Shown here: in pieces, positions 1-7,533 of the stretch
Layout of the letters: each line of letters starts with the position of its first letter
Numbering within the stretch: position 1 is the first letter of the stretch
DNA from: DRTC01 sp964521025
GTDB lineage: Bacteria > Cloacimonadota > Cloacimonadia > Cloacimonadales > TCS61
Assembly: GCA_964521025.1 (NCBI GenBank)
Contig: CAZFPK010000055.1
Coordinates: 1-19,874 of the forward strand
DNA length: 19,874 nt
Reading direction: 5' to 3'
Translations under genes and position numbers: made by a program
The notes under the pieces: generated by a model
What the model was told of the DNA's origin: nothing
Seen by the model: only the letters and a program-made list of their open reading frames with translations
Database searches by the model: none

Positions 1-33
1 AAATTTACACCTTAAAGAGAAAGTTTTTTTGTC

Positions 34-117
34 CTAACAAAGTAATCCACTTAAGATATCCCCAAACAAATTAAAAACCATTAAAACTAAAACGAAAAAA
101 ATAATGAGCTTTTTCAT
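34..117 (-). CDS. Possible 27-aa hydrophobic leader-like peptide
   Basis: A strong ribosome binding site (GGAGGG, about 121-127 on the minus strand) precedes an ATG at 117. The peptide begins MKKLIIFFVLVLMVFNLFG, which looks like a signal peptide or a single membrane helix, and stops at a TAG at 36-34. Reading past the TAG, the same frame stays open to the window edge. It could be a genuine tiny membrane peptide, or the signal sequence of a longer secreted protein broken by a nonsense codon. There is no family match that I recognise. Confidence 0.35.
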   Translation of the reverse strand: MKKLIIFFVLVLMVFNLFGDILSGLLC

Positions 118-387
118 AATCCCTCCTGAATTTTTTTTCCAAAAACAGAAATTCGAATATAGTCCATTTAAGTCAAATTATTTCTTTTGAAAGACCGAGT
201 TTTATTTGACAGGAATATACTCATTTTGAGATAAGGTTCATTTCTTTAAGTCCCTTTGCTCTAGTGTTGGAACAGAAGATGTAGTTTGCTGGTCTTCCGT
301 TTGTTTGGGAACCAACATTCCGAAGAACATTCATTTTTTCTCTGGAAACTCGACGAACATTCGGAAGTCTCAGGAGAGGAGATAAAA

Positions 388-765
388 ATGGGTAGAATTC
401 GTCAAATGATCAAAGTTGATGGAAAAAGCAGGTGGACTTATTTCGATTCGAGAGCCCGGAATACATATATAATCCCAGAAGTTGCGAATCGATTATCAAC
501 GACAAACCTGACAAAACCGACTTTTACCAAACTCGGAGGTGAAACAAAATCTTCATCTTGCGCGGCTCTGTTGGTTGGTAATATTAAAGGAAAATATTTT
601 CATATGGAAGCAATGGTGATCGATAGTATCGGGGCGGATGAGGAAGGAAAAGAGATTGAAGTTCTTTTTGGTGCTTGGGCAATGCAGCAGTGGGGGATAC
701 ATTTAATACTCGAACAGGAAAAACCGGATCTTTCTCATTATCCATCCGAATTCGTGGAGTTTTAG
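388..765 (+). CDS. Retropepsin-like aspartyl protease-fold protein
   Basis: The protein is 125 aa when started at ATG 388, which follows a good Shine-Dalgarno sequence (AGGAGAGGAG, 372-382); the open frame reaches back to 286 but nothing there supports a start. Residues 19-28 (FDSRARNTYI) occupy the place of the catalytic Asp-Thr/Ser-Gly-Ala motif of single-domain retropepsin-like proteins. Residues 92-104 (VLFGAWAMQQWGI) match the second conserved hydrophobic-Gly element of that fold. Asp20 is kept, but the usual Gly is Arg22, so activity is doubtful or modified. Such proteins act as homodimers. No signal peptide is seen, so it is probably cytoplasmic. It stands alone: the next genes downstream are on the other strand. 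The fold assignment is from motif recognition only. Confidence 0.6.
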   Translation: MGRIRQMIKVDGKSRWTYFDSRARNTYIIPEVANRLSTTNLTKPTFTKLGGETKSSSCAALLVGNIKGKYFHMEAMVIDSIGADEEGKEIEVLFGAWAMQQWGIHLILEQEKPDLSHYPSEFVEF

Positions 766-791
766 TTTGGAATAATAAGATTGGTAAATGA

Positions 792-836
792 TTACTCGTT
801 CTTATACGGGATCACAAACGAAGTAAAGAAAATCAT
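792..836 (-). pseudogene. Relic of an RND transporter 3' end
   Basis: On the minus strand this stretch reads MIFFTSFVIPYKNE and then a stop. The FFTxFVIP core equals the C-terminal FFTLFVIP of the RND permease encoded at 1102-4197. At nucleotide level, 807-831 matches 1141-1165 at 22 of 25 positions. The stop codon TAG at 849-851 closes the frame just upstream. It is best read as a short remnant of another, or a duplicated, RND permease gene end. Confidence 0.4.
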
Positions 837-840
837 TCTC

Positions 841-999
841 TCATTTCTCTATATATTTTACATCCGCTAAATTCTGAAAATCAGAATCTTGAGACCAGAT
901 CATTGCTTCATAAGTCATCCCGGTAACTATCAGCATTGATTTCCTGATCTTCTGCAGAATAACGACCTGGAATTTGGGTGATACGGTTACTGCTGACAC
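841..999 (-). pseudogene. VapB-VapC remnant: antitoxin N-terminus fused in frame to PIN-domain C-terminus
   Basis: A 52-codon frame starts at GTG 999 behind a strong AAGGAGG site (about 1007-1013) and ends at TGA 841. The first 20 residues (VSAVTVSPKFQVVILQKIRK) are the start of an AbrB/SpoVT/MazE-type antitoxin DNA-binding domain. Residues 28-52 (GMTYEAMIWSQDSDFQNLADVKYIEK region) look like the C-terminal end of a VapC PIN-domain toxin, with the typical W-(S/T)-Q-D-x-D-F motif. The middle of both proteins is missing, so one deletion seems to have joined antitoxin start to toxin end in frame. It should be inactive as a toxin because most PIN acidic residues are lost. A product could still be made from the intact ribosome site. 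Confidence 0.6.
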
Positions 1000-1038
1000 A
1001 ACAAAACCTCCTTCGATAATAGACTGTAATACAATATA

Positions 1039-1050
1039 TCTATCGATAGA
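1039..1050. promoter_or_regulatory. 12-bp perfect palindrome upstream of the VapBC remnant
   Basis: TCTATCGATAGA is a perfect palindrome about 40 bases upstream of the GTG at 999, within the AT-rich stretch where a promoter for that gene would lie. VapB-type antitoxins bind palindromes at their own promoters, so this is a candidate leftover operator. The role is inferred from position only. Confidence 0.3.
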
Positions 1051-1101
1051 GATAAAGCAGTTTTTTTTCAGTTTGTAATTTATCTTCTATTTTGCTATTT
1101 G

Positions 1102-4100
1102 TTATTTTCCCTTCTTCTTTTCCACCACACTATAAATAACCGGAATCACGAACAAAGTAAAGAAAGTTGCACTGATCAATCCTCCAATAACAGTTAAAGC
1201 CATCGGCGATTTCAGTTCCGAACCTTCGGATTTGCTGAGAGCCATAGGAAGCATTCCCATGATTGTTGTAATGGCTGTGATCAGAACCGGTCGCATTCTG
1301 TCTGAACCTGCTTGTATGATCGCTTTGTATTTTTCCAATCCCTTTAATCTCAACTGGTTGATATGATCGACGAGTACGATTCCATTATTCACGACAATCC
1401 CGGAAAGGATGATTCCTCCCACGAAACTGGCAACCGATAGTGTTGTCCGGCTGATGATGAGAATTGCGAGAACTCCGATCAATCCCAAAGGCATGGTGAA
1501 CATGACGATGAACGGCTGTTTAATGGATTCAAACTGCGAAGCCATCACAATATAAACGAGAGTAATTGCCAGCAGTAAAGCGAGTCCAAGCGTAACGAAT
1601 GCTTCCTGCATCGCTTGATAAGAACCACCGTATTCGATAAAATACCCGAGTGGAAGTTCGCCGGTAATATCATCGATGGAAGCCTGCACTCTTTTAATCG
1701 TTCCACCCAGATCTTTTGTTCCGGTTATATTGGCTGTCAGAGTCACTTTCCTGCTTTGATGTTCGCGACTGATTTTTTTGGGACCTGTCGAATGTTCGAG
1801 ATGAGCAAGTTGGTTTAAGGGAACGGAAAATCCCAGCGGAGAGACAAGCGAGAGATGCTCGATATCAGCAAAACTATCGCGGTATTTTTCCTCGAGACGG
1901 ACCCGTATATCGATCTCATCGCCGGCTTGACGGAAAATTCCGGCTACAGTTCCGAGGGTTGCCGTATTGATCCCAGATGCGATTTGGGCAGAAGTCAAAC
2001 CATAACGGAAGGCTTTATCTTTATCTATGATAATATGAACTTCCGGTTTTCCTTCTTTCATGGAATTGATCACATCCGTAACATTTTCAACTTTTGTTAT
2101 CCGTTCTTCGATCCGGGAAGCGAGGTTGGAAAGCGTGTTCAGATCTTTTCCAAAAATATTGATCTCGATCGGATTTTGGGCTCCGCTGCCCATCATCTCT
2201 TCGCGTGAAATAAAGGTCAACGATGCTCCTTCGATGTCGGGAACTCGATTTCTGATCAAATCCTGGATTTCTTCATAGCCCATTTGCCTGTCCTTGATCT
2301 CATACAAGCGAGCATAAACCTGTGCTTCATTCACTTCCTGCGGATTGGTCGGGTCTGCCATTGCCTGCGAATCGGACATCGGTCCGATCAGAACCATTGT
2401 ATGCCGCACATCGTCGATCTCGTTCATCACCTCTTCGATCTGCCGGATGGCAGCATTTGTTTCAGCGAGTGGAGTTCCCAACGGCATTTTGACATTCATC
2501 ATCAAAAATGGAATATCCTGCGCCGGCATGAATTCCGTACCGATAATATTGATCACTCCAATTGCCTGCAATCCTAAAATAGCGACGCAGAGCAGGAATA
2601 ATAATCCCGTAATGATCAAAGTCCGGATTTTATGTTGGAGCACATTTTCGAGAGTATGGATATATTTTTTTCTCAATTTATTGAAAAGTCTCTGCTCTTT
2701 AACTTGCTGTTCCCTGGCTCTTCCTTTTTTGAAAATGACGGAAGCGATCGCGGGAACGATGGTCAAAGAAACAAATAAAGATGCAAAAAGGGAGAAGGAG
2801 ACCGTTAAAGTTAAACCTCGAACCAGGATTCCGGTCATTCCCTCGCTGAAGATCATCGGGAAGAAAACCGCAATTGTTGTTAAGGTCGAAGCAGTGATCG
2901 CCATCGCCACTTCGGTTGCACCGATTTTTGCAGCAACTAGTTTGTCCTCACCTTTTTCCAGATGCCGGTAAATATTTTCGATGACCACAATGGAATTATC
3001 GACCAGCATTCCGACTCCGAGAGCAAGACCTCCGAGAGTCATAATGTTCAAAGAATATTTGGCAAGATAGAGTGAGATAAAAGTTGCCACAACTGAAATC
3101 GGGATCGCCAGAGAAATTGCCAGGGTCGGTCGCCAATTCCGCAGGAAAAGGAACATAATGCAAATAGCAAGAATTCCTCCAACAATTAAATTAACTGCAG
3201 CACCACTCGTTACTTTGGAGATCGGTCTGCCCATATCCATAATTTCGGCAAATTTGATATTTCCGCGATAACTTTCTTCGATCTCTACAATTTTTTTCTT
3301 CACTCTTTTTCCGACCGTGAGTGTATTCGTTCCCGATTCTTTGGAAACCATCAACATCGCGGTCGGTGCTCTATCCGTTCTGATCTTATATCGCTGTTCC
3401 CTAAAGCCATCGACCACCTTTGCTACATCTTTCAAATAAATAGTTTTTCCGGTTTTGGTGATCTTGATTGGGAGGTTGGAAATTTCCTCCGTTGAACGGT
3501 ATTCCGCAATTGTTCGTACTAAATATTCGCTTTTACTCTTTTGGATATGACCTGCCGACATATTCAGGTTTCCGGCAGCAACTATCTGCACAACTTCGTC
3601 TATCGAGATTTTCAGGTGTTCCAACTTTTGCTTATCGACGATGATCTGCTTTTCCGCTTCATCTCCGCCCATAACCATTACCGAAGCCACTCCGATCAGA
3701 GTTTTCAGTTTCGGAGCAACATCGTCTTCGAGTAATTCTCTCAACTGGAAAGTATTTTCTCCTCCGGTAACACCATACATCAAGATCGGCATTTGAGAAA
3801 GATTGAATTTCATGACGAGTGGTCGGGAAACTTCATCAGGAAGATAATCTGTGATCTGATCGATAACATCGCGTAAGTCTTGCGCTGCAAAGTCGAGGTT
3901 CGCTCCCCAATTGAACTCAACCATGATGAGTGAGACATTTTCCATACTTTCCGATTTCAGGCTTTTAATATCTTTCACAGCGGCGATAGCTGTTTCAATC
4001 GTTTTGGTTATCGTCTCTTCCACATCCTGGGAAGACGCTCCCGGATAATTAGTGATGATGGAAATGACAGGATAATCCATATCCGGCAGCATTTCCAGAC

Positions 4101-4197
4101 CGAGTTTAGTGAAGGAAATCCCTCCTACGATCAGGATCAGGATGGTCAGCATCAAGATCGTGATGCGTCTATTAACAGAAAATTCAGGCAACTTCAT
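1102..4197 (-). CDS. RND family efflux permease (AcrB/HAE1-like)
   Basis: This is a 1031-aa inner-membrane proton-driven antiporter, full length for the AcrB/HAE1 group. It begins MKLPEFSVNRRITILMLTILILIVGG, with a cytoplasmic helix and TM1. The first periplasmic porter loop follows (about residues 35-330), then TM2-TM6, where the TM4 motif GVGMLVDNSIVVIEN carries Asp400, the proton-relay Asp; the second Asp of AcrB is Asn here, a common variant. The second porter/docking loop comes after about residue 550 and TM8-TM12 after about 860, with GIVVNNGIVLVDHINQLR in TM10. A GAGGA site precedes ATG 4197. It is the last gene of a three-gene operon behind the channel (5493-6824) and the fusion protein (4356-5369), and should form one export pump with them. 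Substrate cannot be told from the sequence; drugs, bile-like compounds or lipids are all possible. Confidence 0.93.
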   Translation of the reverse strand: MKLPEFSVNRRITILMLTILILIVGGISFTKLGLEMLPDMDYPVISIITNYPGASSQDVEETITKTIETAIAAVKDIKSLKSESMENVSLIMVEFNWGANLDFAAQDLRDVIDQITDYLPDEVSRPLVMKFNLSQMPILMYGVTGGENTFQLRELLEDDVAPKLKTLIGVASVMVMGGDEAEKQIIVDKQKLEHLKISIDEVVQIVAAGNLNMSAGHIQKSKSEYLVRTIAEYRSTEEISNLPIKITKTGKTIYLKDVAKVVDGFREQRYKIRTDRAPTAMLMVSKESGTNTLTVGKRVKKKIVEIEESYRGNIKFAEIMDMGRPISKVTSGAAVNLIVGGILAICIMFLFLRNWRPTLAISLAIPISVVATFISLYLAKYSLNIMTLGGLALGVGMLVDNSIVVIENIYRHLEKGEDKLVAAKIGATEVAMAITASTLTTIAVFFPMIFSEGMTGILVRGLTLTVSFSLFASLFVSLTIVPAIASVIFKKGRAREQQVKEQRLFNKLRKKYIHTLENVLQHKIRTLIITGLLFLLCVAILGLQAIGVINIIGTEFMPAQDIPFLMMNVKMPLGTPLAETNAAIRQIEEVMNEIDDVRHTMVLIGPMSDSQAMADPTNPQEVNEAQVYARLYEIKDRQMGYEEIQDLIRNRVPDIEGASLTFISREEMMGSGAQNPIEINIFGKDLNTLSNLASRIEERITKVENVTDVINSMKEGKPEVHIIIDKDKAFRYGLTSAQIASGINTATLGTVAGIFRQAGDEIDIRVRLEEKYRDSFADIEHLSLVSPLGFSVPLNQLAHLEHSTGPKKISREHQSRKVTLTANITGTKDLGGTIKRVQASIDDITGELPLGYFIEYGGSYQAMQEAFVTLGLALLLAITLVYIVMASQFESIKQPFIVMFTMPLGLIGVLAILIISRTTLSVASFVGGIILSGIVVNNGIVLVDHINQLRLKGLEKYKAIIQAGSDRMRPVLITAITTIMGMLPMALSKSEGSELKSPMALTVIGGLISATFFTLFVIPVIYSVVEKKKGK

Positions 4198-4294
4198 TTT
4201 GTCCTCAATTATTTACTCACAGATTTTCACGGATGAACATTGATGTTAAACTTGAATTATGTCAGCTTTAGCTGTTTTGATTTAAGTTTCATCT

Positions 4295-4322
4295 TCATCC
4301 TTCGACTATGCTCAGGATGACA
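4295..4322. repeat. 28-bp interspersed palindromic repeat, copy 1
   Basis: This copy lies in the 158-base spacer between the fusion-protein and permease genes. It can fold with TCATCCT pairing to AGGATGA. The reverse complement occurs again at 16683-16710 with one mismatch in 28 bases. The rest of the spacer (4198-4355) holds no gene that I can see. Confidence 0.6.
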
Positions 4323-4355
4323 AAATACATTTTGCACCTTTCAGGCATTTTTGCA

Positions 4356-5369
4356 CTATTTAACACACACTTCATCATCATCTCGCAGACCGATATTCCC
4401 TTCGATGATCACCTCATCATTTTCTTCGATCCCGGAGATGATCTCGACTTCATTTTCATTCGTGATGCCGGTTTGAACGGTTTTCTTTTTCGCTTTATTA
4501 TTCCGAACCAGAAAAATTGCGTTAGAATTCACAACAGCAGAATGGGGAAGAGTGATCGCATTTTTACGGGTTTTGGTTAGAAGTTTCAGCCGGCAGAATT
4601 GATTATGCTTGAGAATATTTCCCGGATTTTTGAGAGTTATTTCACATAAAAAAGTTCCGGAAAACTGATCTGCTTCCGGAGATAAAAAGGTTATCCTTCC
4701 AAAAAAATTTGTATCTTTTTCCGAATCGATATTGACGATTGCTCGCAGTCCTTTTTGCAGTTTGGAAATATCCCGCTCCGAAACATTCAGTTTTACTTTC
4801 ATCTCCCTTAAATTCATCAAACGGATGAGAACCGGATTCATCATTGAATTGTAAGTTTCTCCTGCTTTCTGGGAAACGAGTGTGATCATGCCGTCGAATG
4901 GTGCTTTGATCTCTGTATTCTCCAACAGAAATTCGAAATTTGATTGAGCCGTGATATATGCGGTTTGCACATCCTCAAAAGTTTTTTCGTCGATGGAACC
5001 GCTTTTTTTCAATTCCTGCATTCGCTTATAATTTTTCTCCAGATTCGCAACTTGCGCAACTGCCTGGATCAAACTGGAATCATCCATCTTCACGAGCAGA
5101 TCACCTTTTTTGACCAGATCACCTTCATCAACGAAGATCTCTTTGATCACGGTCGGAATGGCTGGTGTGATGTCGATCACATTTTCCGCTTCCAGCATTC
5201 CCGCATAGTCGATGTATTCCGAAATATCTTTTCGAATGGCAGTTACTGTTTTGACATTTCTCGCTCCGCTGAATTTTTCTTCCGTTTTTACCGACTCTTC
5301 GGATTTTTTTTCACATGATATCAGCAATAACATCATTGCTATAAAAATCAGGAATATTTTTTTGGGCAT
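4356..5369 (-). CDS. RND efflux membrane fusion protein (AcrA/HlyD family lipoprotein)
   Basis: This 337-aa periplasmic adaptor links the RND permease to the outer-membrane channel. The N-terminus MPKKIFLIFIAMMLLLISCEKK is a lipoprotein signal with the lipobox LLISC, giving a mature lipidated Cys19. Residues about 65-100 (TPAIPTVIKEIFVDEGDLVKKGDLLVKMD) form the first half of the biotinyl-lipoyl-like domain. A short alpha-helical hairpin follows (about 102-150), then the second lipoyl half (ENTEIKAPFDGMITLV). The beta-barrel and membrane-proximal domains fill the rest. The start is fixed by AAAGGAGA just upstream of ATG 5369. It lies between the channel and permease genes on the same strand, so co-transcription is likely despite spacers of 123 and 158 bases that contain repeats. 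Confidence 0.92.
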   Translation of the reverse strand: MPKKIFLIFIAMMLLLISCEKKSEESVKTEEKFSGARNVKTVTAIRKDISEYIDYAGMLEAENVIDITPAIPTVIKEIFVDEGDLVKKGDLLVKMDDSSLIQAVAQVANLEKNYKRMQELKKSGSIDEKTFEDVQTAYITAQSNFEFLLENTEIKAPFDGMITLVSQKAGETYNSMMNPVLIRLMNLREMKVKLNVSERDISKLQKGLRAIVNIDSEKDTNFFGRITFLSPEADQFSGTFLCEITLKNPGNILKHNQFCRLKLLTKTRKNAITLPHSAVVNSNAIFLVRNNKAKKKTVQTGITNENEVEIISGIEENDEVIIEGNIGLRDDDEVCVK

Positions 5370-5399
5370 CTTGTCTCCTTTTATTACCTCATCCCCAAT

Positions 5400-5480
5400 C
5401 CTTCTCCTGCAAGGAGAAGGGAGTATTTTAGCTGAAAGAAACGATTTCCTAAATTTCTTCCCTCTCTTCTCAAGAGAGGG
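5400..5480. repeat. Intergenic palindromic repeat pair inside the efflux operon
   Basis: The spacer between the channel and the fusion-protein genes contains two perfect hairpins. The first has 9-bp arms, CCTTCTCCT (5400-5408) and AGGAGAAGG (5412-5420), with loop GCA. The second has CCCTCTCTT (5460-5468) and AAGAGAGGG (5472-5480), with loop CTC. Elements of this purine/pyrimidine-skewed kind are often spread through bacterial genomes. In an operon they could stabilise or partly terminate the transcript and so set the ratio of channel to pump. Confidence 0.6.
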
Positions 5481-5492
5481 ATAGAGGGTGAG

Positions 5493-6824
5493 TTAATTCG
5501 TCCATTTTTTCATCTCATATTTCTTTAGAATAAAATCATAAACCGACGAGATCAAGTTCATCTCACTATTGAACAACAACATTTCCGCATCGATCAGTTC
5601 AGTGTTGGTTATCATTCCCTGCTCGAAAAGTTCGTTGATTATTTTGTGATTTTCCTGTGCCAGTTCCAGTGCTGCTTTGTTATTCTCGCAGGTTTGGGCT
5701 TTGGTGATCATATTATAAAAAGAGGTTTCTGCTCCGGTCAGCAAATTTTTCGTCGTAGAATCAGTCATCAGTTCAGTTTGTTTCAATTCATATTTGGCTT
5801 TTTTCAAATTGGTGTAATTTGCTCCGCTCGTGAAAAACGGAAACGACAACATCGCGGCCAAATTCCAGTTATCATCACCGGAAAAATCCAGTTTATCGTC
5901 ATTCTCGATCTCATAAGTAAATTGCATGTTCAAGGACGGCAGGAAATTTCCTTTTGCCATCAAGTAATTTTTTTTCATCATTTTTTTGGATAGTTCGAGA
6001 GTTTTCAGATTTGGATTATTGGATTTCACCAGGTTCAAATACAAGTTGAGTTTGGATCGAATGTCACTATTTTTCAAATCTGAGAATTCTTTAATTTCCT
6101 GTTCGTAATTTTCAATCTGGATTTCTAGAGGAATTGGAGCAGCTTTTTCCAAACCAAGCAGGTTCTTCCAAACATTTTCCAATATTTTGATATTATTGGA
6201 AATCTCGTGCAGCGAGGTCTCATCATTTTTAACTTTCACAAGCCACTGCAAAATGTCTGATCGTTGTCCAATCCCAACTTCATATTTCTGCTCGATCATT
6301 TCTAAATGCAAGTTCGAGGAGTGTAAGTTTTTTTTTGCGAGTTCCAGCAAGTCATAAAGTTTGAGCAGATTAAAATAAGTGCTGGCAACCTGAAAAACAA
6401 TATCGTTTTCTTTGTTTTGAAGAGAATTGATCGCCTGCTTTTTGGCAAGACTCGCCAACTGATAGCCGATCAAAACCTTTCCGCCATTGAAGATCGGTTG
6501 CTGAACTGTAAAATCGTTTTTGTAAGTCGTTTCATAAACGAGCATTGAAGGTGGCAATTCCAGACCGGGAAACTGGAAGACGGAATATTTTTCGTAAGTA
6601 TTAAGATCAATTCGGATTGCGGTAGAATTGAATGAGAACTTTGGCAGGAAATTGGTGAAAGCATTTTTCTTGGTCCAACCTGCAGCCTGCAGAGCTTTTT
6701 TCTCGGAAAGCAGTTCTTTGTTATTCTTCTTTGCCAGTTCGATGCTTTGCTCTAAAGATATTTTTTCGGAACAGAGAAAAGATAAAAGAAATACAATTAT
6801 CCCAATAGAAATAATTTTATTCAT
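5493..6824 (-). CDS. TolC-family outer membrane efflux channel
   Basis: This 443-aa protein begins with a signal peptide (MNKIISIGIIVFLLSFLCS). Its body is rich in long amphipathic helices with the features of the OEP repeat: SLEQSIELAKKNNKELLSEK near residue 25 and a second, similar repeat in the C-terminal half. The motif AKKNNKELL and late stretches such as AALELAQENHKIINELFEQG are typical of TolC/OprM-like proteins. Length fits the family. A GAGGT site lies upstream of ATG 6824. It is the first gene of the efflux operon, so the promoter should lie in 6825-6937. As a trimer it would form the outer-membrane duct for the pump encoded downstream. No regulator gene is next to it. Confidence 0.9.
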   Translation of the reverse strand: MNKIISIGIIVFLLSFLCSEKISLEQSIELAKKNNKELLSEKKALQAAGWTKKNAFTNFLPKFSFNSTAIRIDLNTYEKYSVFQFPGLELPPSMLVYETTYKNDFTVQQPIFNGGKVLIGYQLASLAKKQAINSLQNKENDIVFQVASTYFNLLKLYDLLELAKKNLHSSNLHLEMIEQKYEVGIGQRSDILQWLVKVKNDETSLHEISNNIKILENVWKNLLGLEKAAPIPLEIQIENYEQEIKEFSDLKNSDIRSKLNLYLNLVKSNNPNLKTLELSKKMMKKNYLMAKGNFLPSLNMQFTYEIENDDKLDFSGDDNWNLAAMLSFPFFTSGANYTNLKKAKYELKQTELMTDSTTKNLLTGAETSFYNMITKAQTCENNKAALELAQENHKIINELFEQGMITNTELIDAEMLLFNSEMNLISSVYDFILKKYEMKKWTN

Positions 6825-6937
6825 AAAGACCTCATAATTGGTGCAATCGGAAAAAATTGAATTTTAGTGTCAAAGAAAATTGAAAAAAACAGGAAGATAT
6901 CTTTTTAACATACGATTTTCAAACAGAGATGGTTGAA

Positions 6938-7207
6938 TTACAGCCGATTCAAATAATAATTCACTCCGATCGCTCGTTTTATATCCAGAATGGTTTCCCG
7001 ATCTCGAAACAGATATTCCTCGATCAGAGTGTATTTTACACCTTCGATTTCCAAAGAATATTTATATGTAATATCTTTTTTATCTTTCTGTTGATGAACT
7101 GAATTTTCATCCAGGATAAATTGCTGTTTGAGAATTTCACCCTCGAATTTATTCAGTTTGCAGGGGAATTTTCCCTTCATTTTGATGATATTTAATACCG
7201 ACTCCAT
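6938..7207 (-). CDS. Small hypothetical protein
   Basis: This is an 89-aa, Lys/Glu-rich soluble protein (MESVLNIIKMKGKFPCKLNK...) with an A/G-rich ribosome site (AAAGGAAAA) before ATG 7207. The second half alternates hydrophobic and polar residues (ITYKYSLEIEGVKYTLIEEY), suggesting beta strands, and then a short helix. It has no signal peptide and one cysteine. I recognise no family. It precedes the efflux operon on the same strand with a gap of about 110 bases and could share its transcript. Coding is supported by length, composition and the start context, but not by homology. Confidence 0.5.
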   Translation of the reverse strand: MESVLNIIKMKGKFPCKLNKFEGEILKQQFILDENSVHQQKDKKDITYKYSLEIEGVKYTLIEEYLFRDRETILDIKRAIGVNYYLNRL

Positions 7208-7370
7208 CTTTTTTCCTTTTCACAATTCAGTGAACATTGAAAATTTTCATCGTTACCGATTCCCGATTGGGAATGTAATAATTCAATTCATATTTTGGAT
7301 AAAAATAAATCAACATTTTTATTTTTTTTCTTTACAGGAATGATTGGAATTAATTTGAAAAGAAGATGAG

Positions 7371-7524
7371 AAACCATTGAAATGGTTTATGGATTTTTTA
7401 TGTTTCATATATCACCGGATTAAATTCCGGTGTTACTCTAACAATAAAAGGAGTTCAGAATAACACCACAATTCATTGTGGTGATAAATAATTAAAGTAT
7501 TAATCGTAACCATTTCAATGGTTT
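7371..7524. repeat. Symmetric set of four GTAA-type hairpins
   Basis: Within the 326-base divergent gap (7208-7533) four palindromes lie in mirror order. AACCATTGAAATGGTT (7372-7387) is the exact reverse complement of the fourth, AACCATTTCAATGGTT (7508-7523). The inner two are CACCGGATTAAATTCCGGTG (7413-7432, followed by TTAC) and CACCACAATTCATTGTGGTG (7464-7483, preceded by ATAA). So the first two point left and the last two point right. The remainder of the gap shows no gene; promoters for both flanking genes should be here. The last hairpin ends about 10 bases before the ATG at 7534. Confidence 0.75.
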
Positions 7525-7533
7525 CAAGAAAGA

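Noticed and set aside
286..387. 34-codon N-terminal extension of the retropepsin-like gene
   Set aside because: There is no ribosome site at 286, the residues are unlike the family, and a strong site stands directly before ATG 388.
2345..2971. 208-aa plus-strand frame inside the RND permease gene
   Set aside because: It is antisense to a well-supported coding sequence and has low-complexity translated text with no domain.
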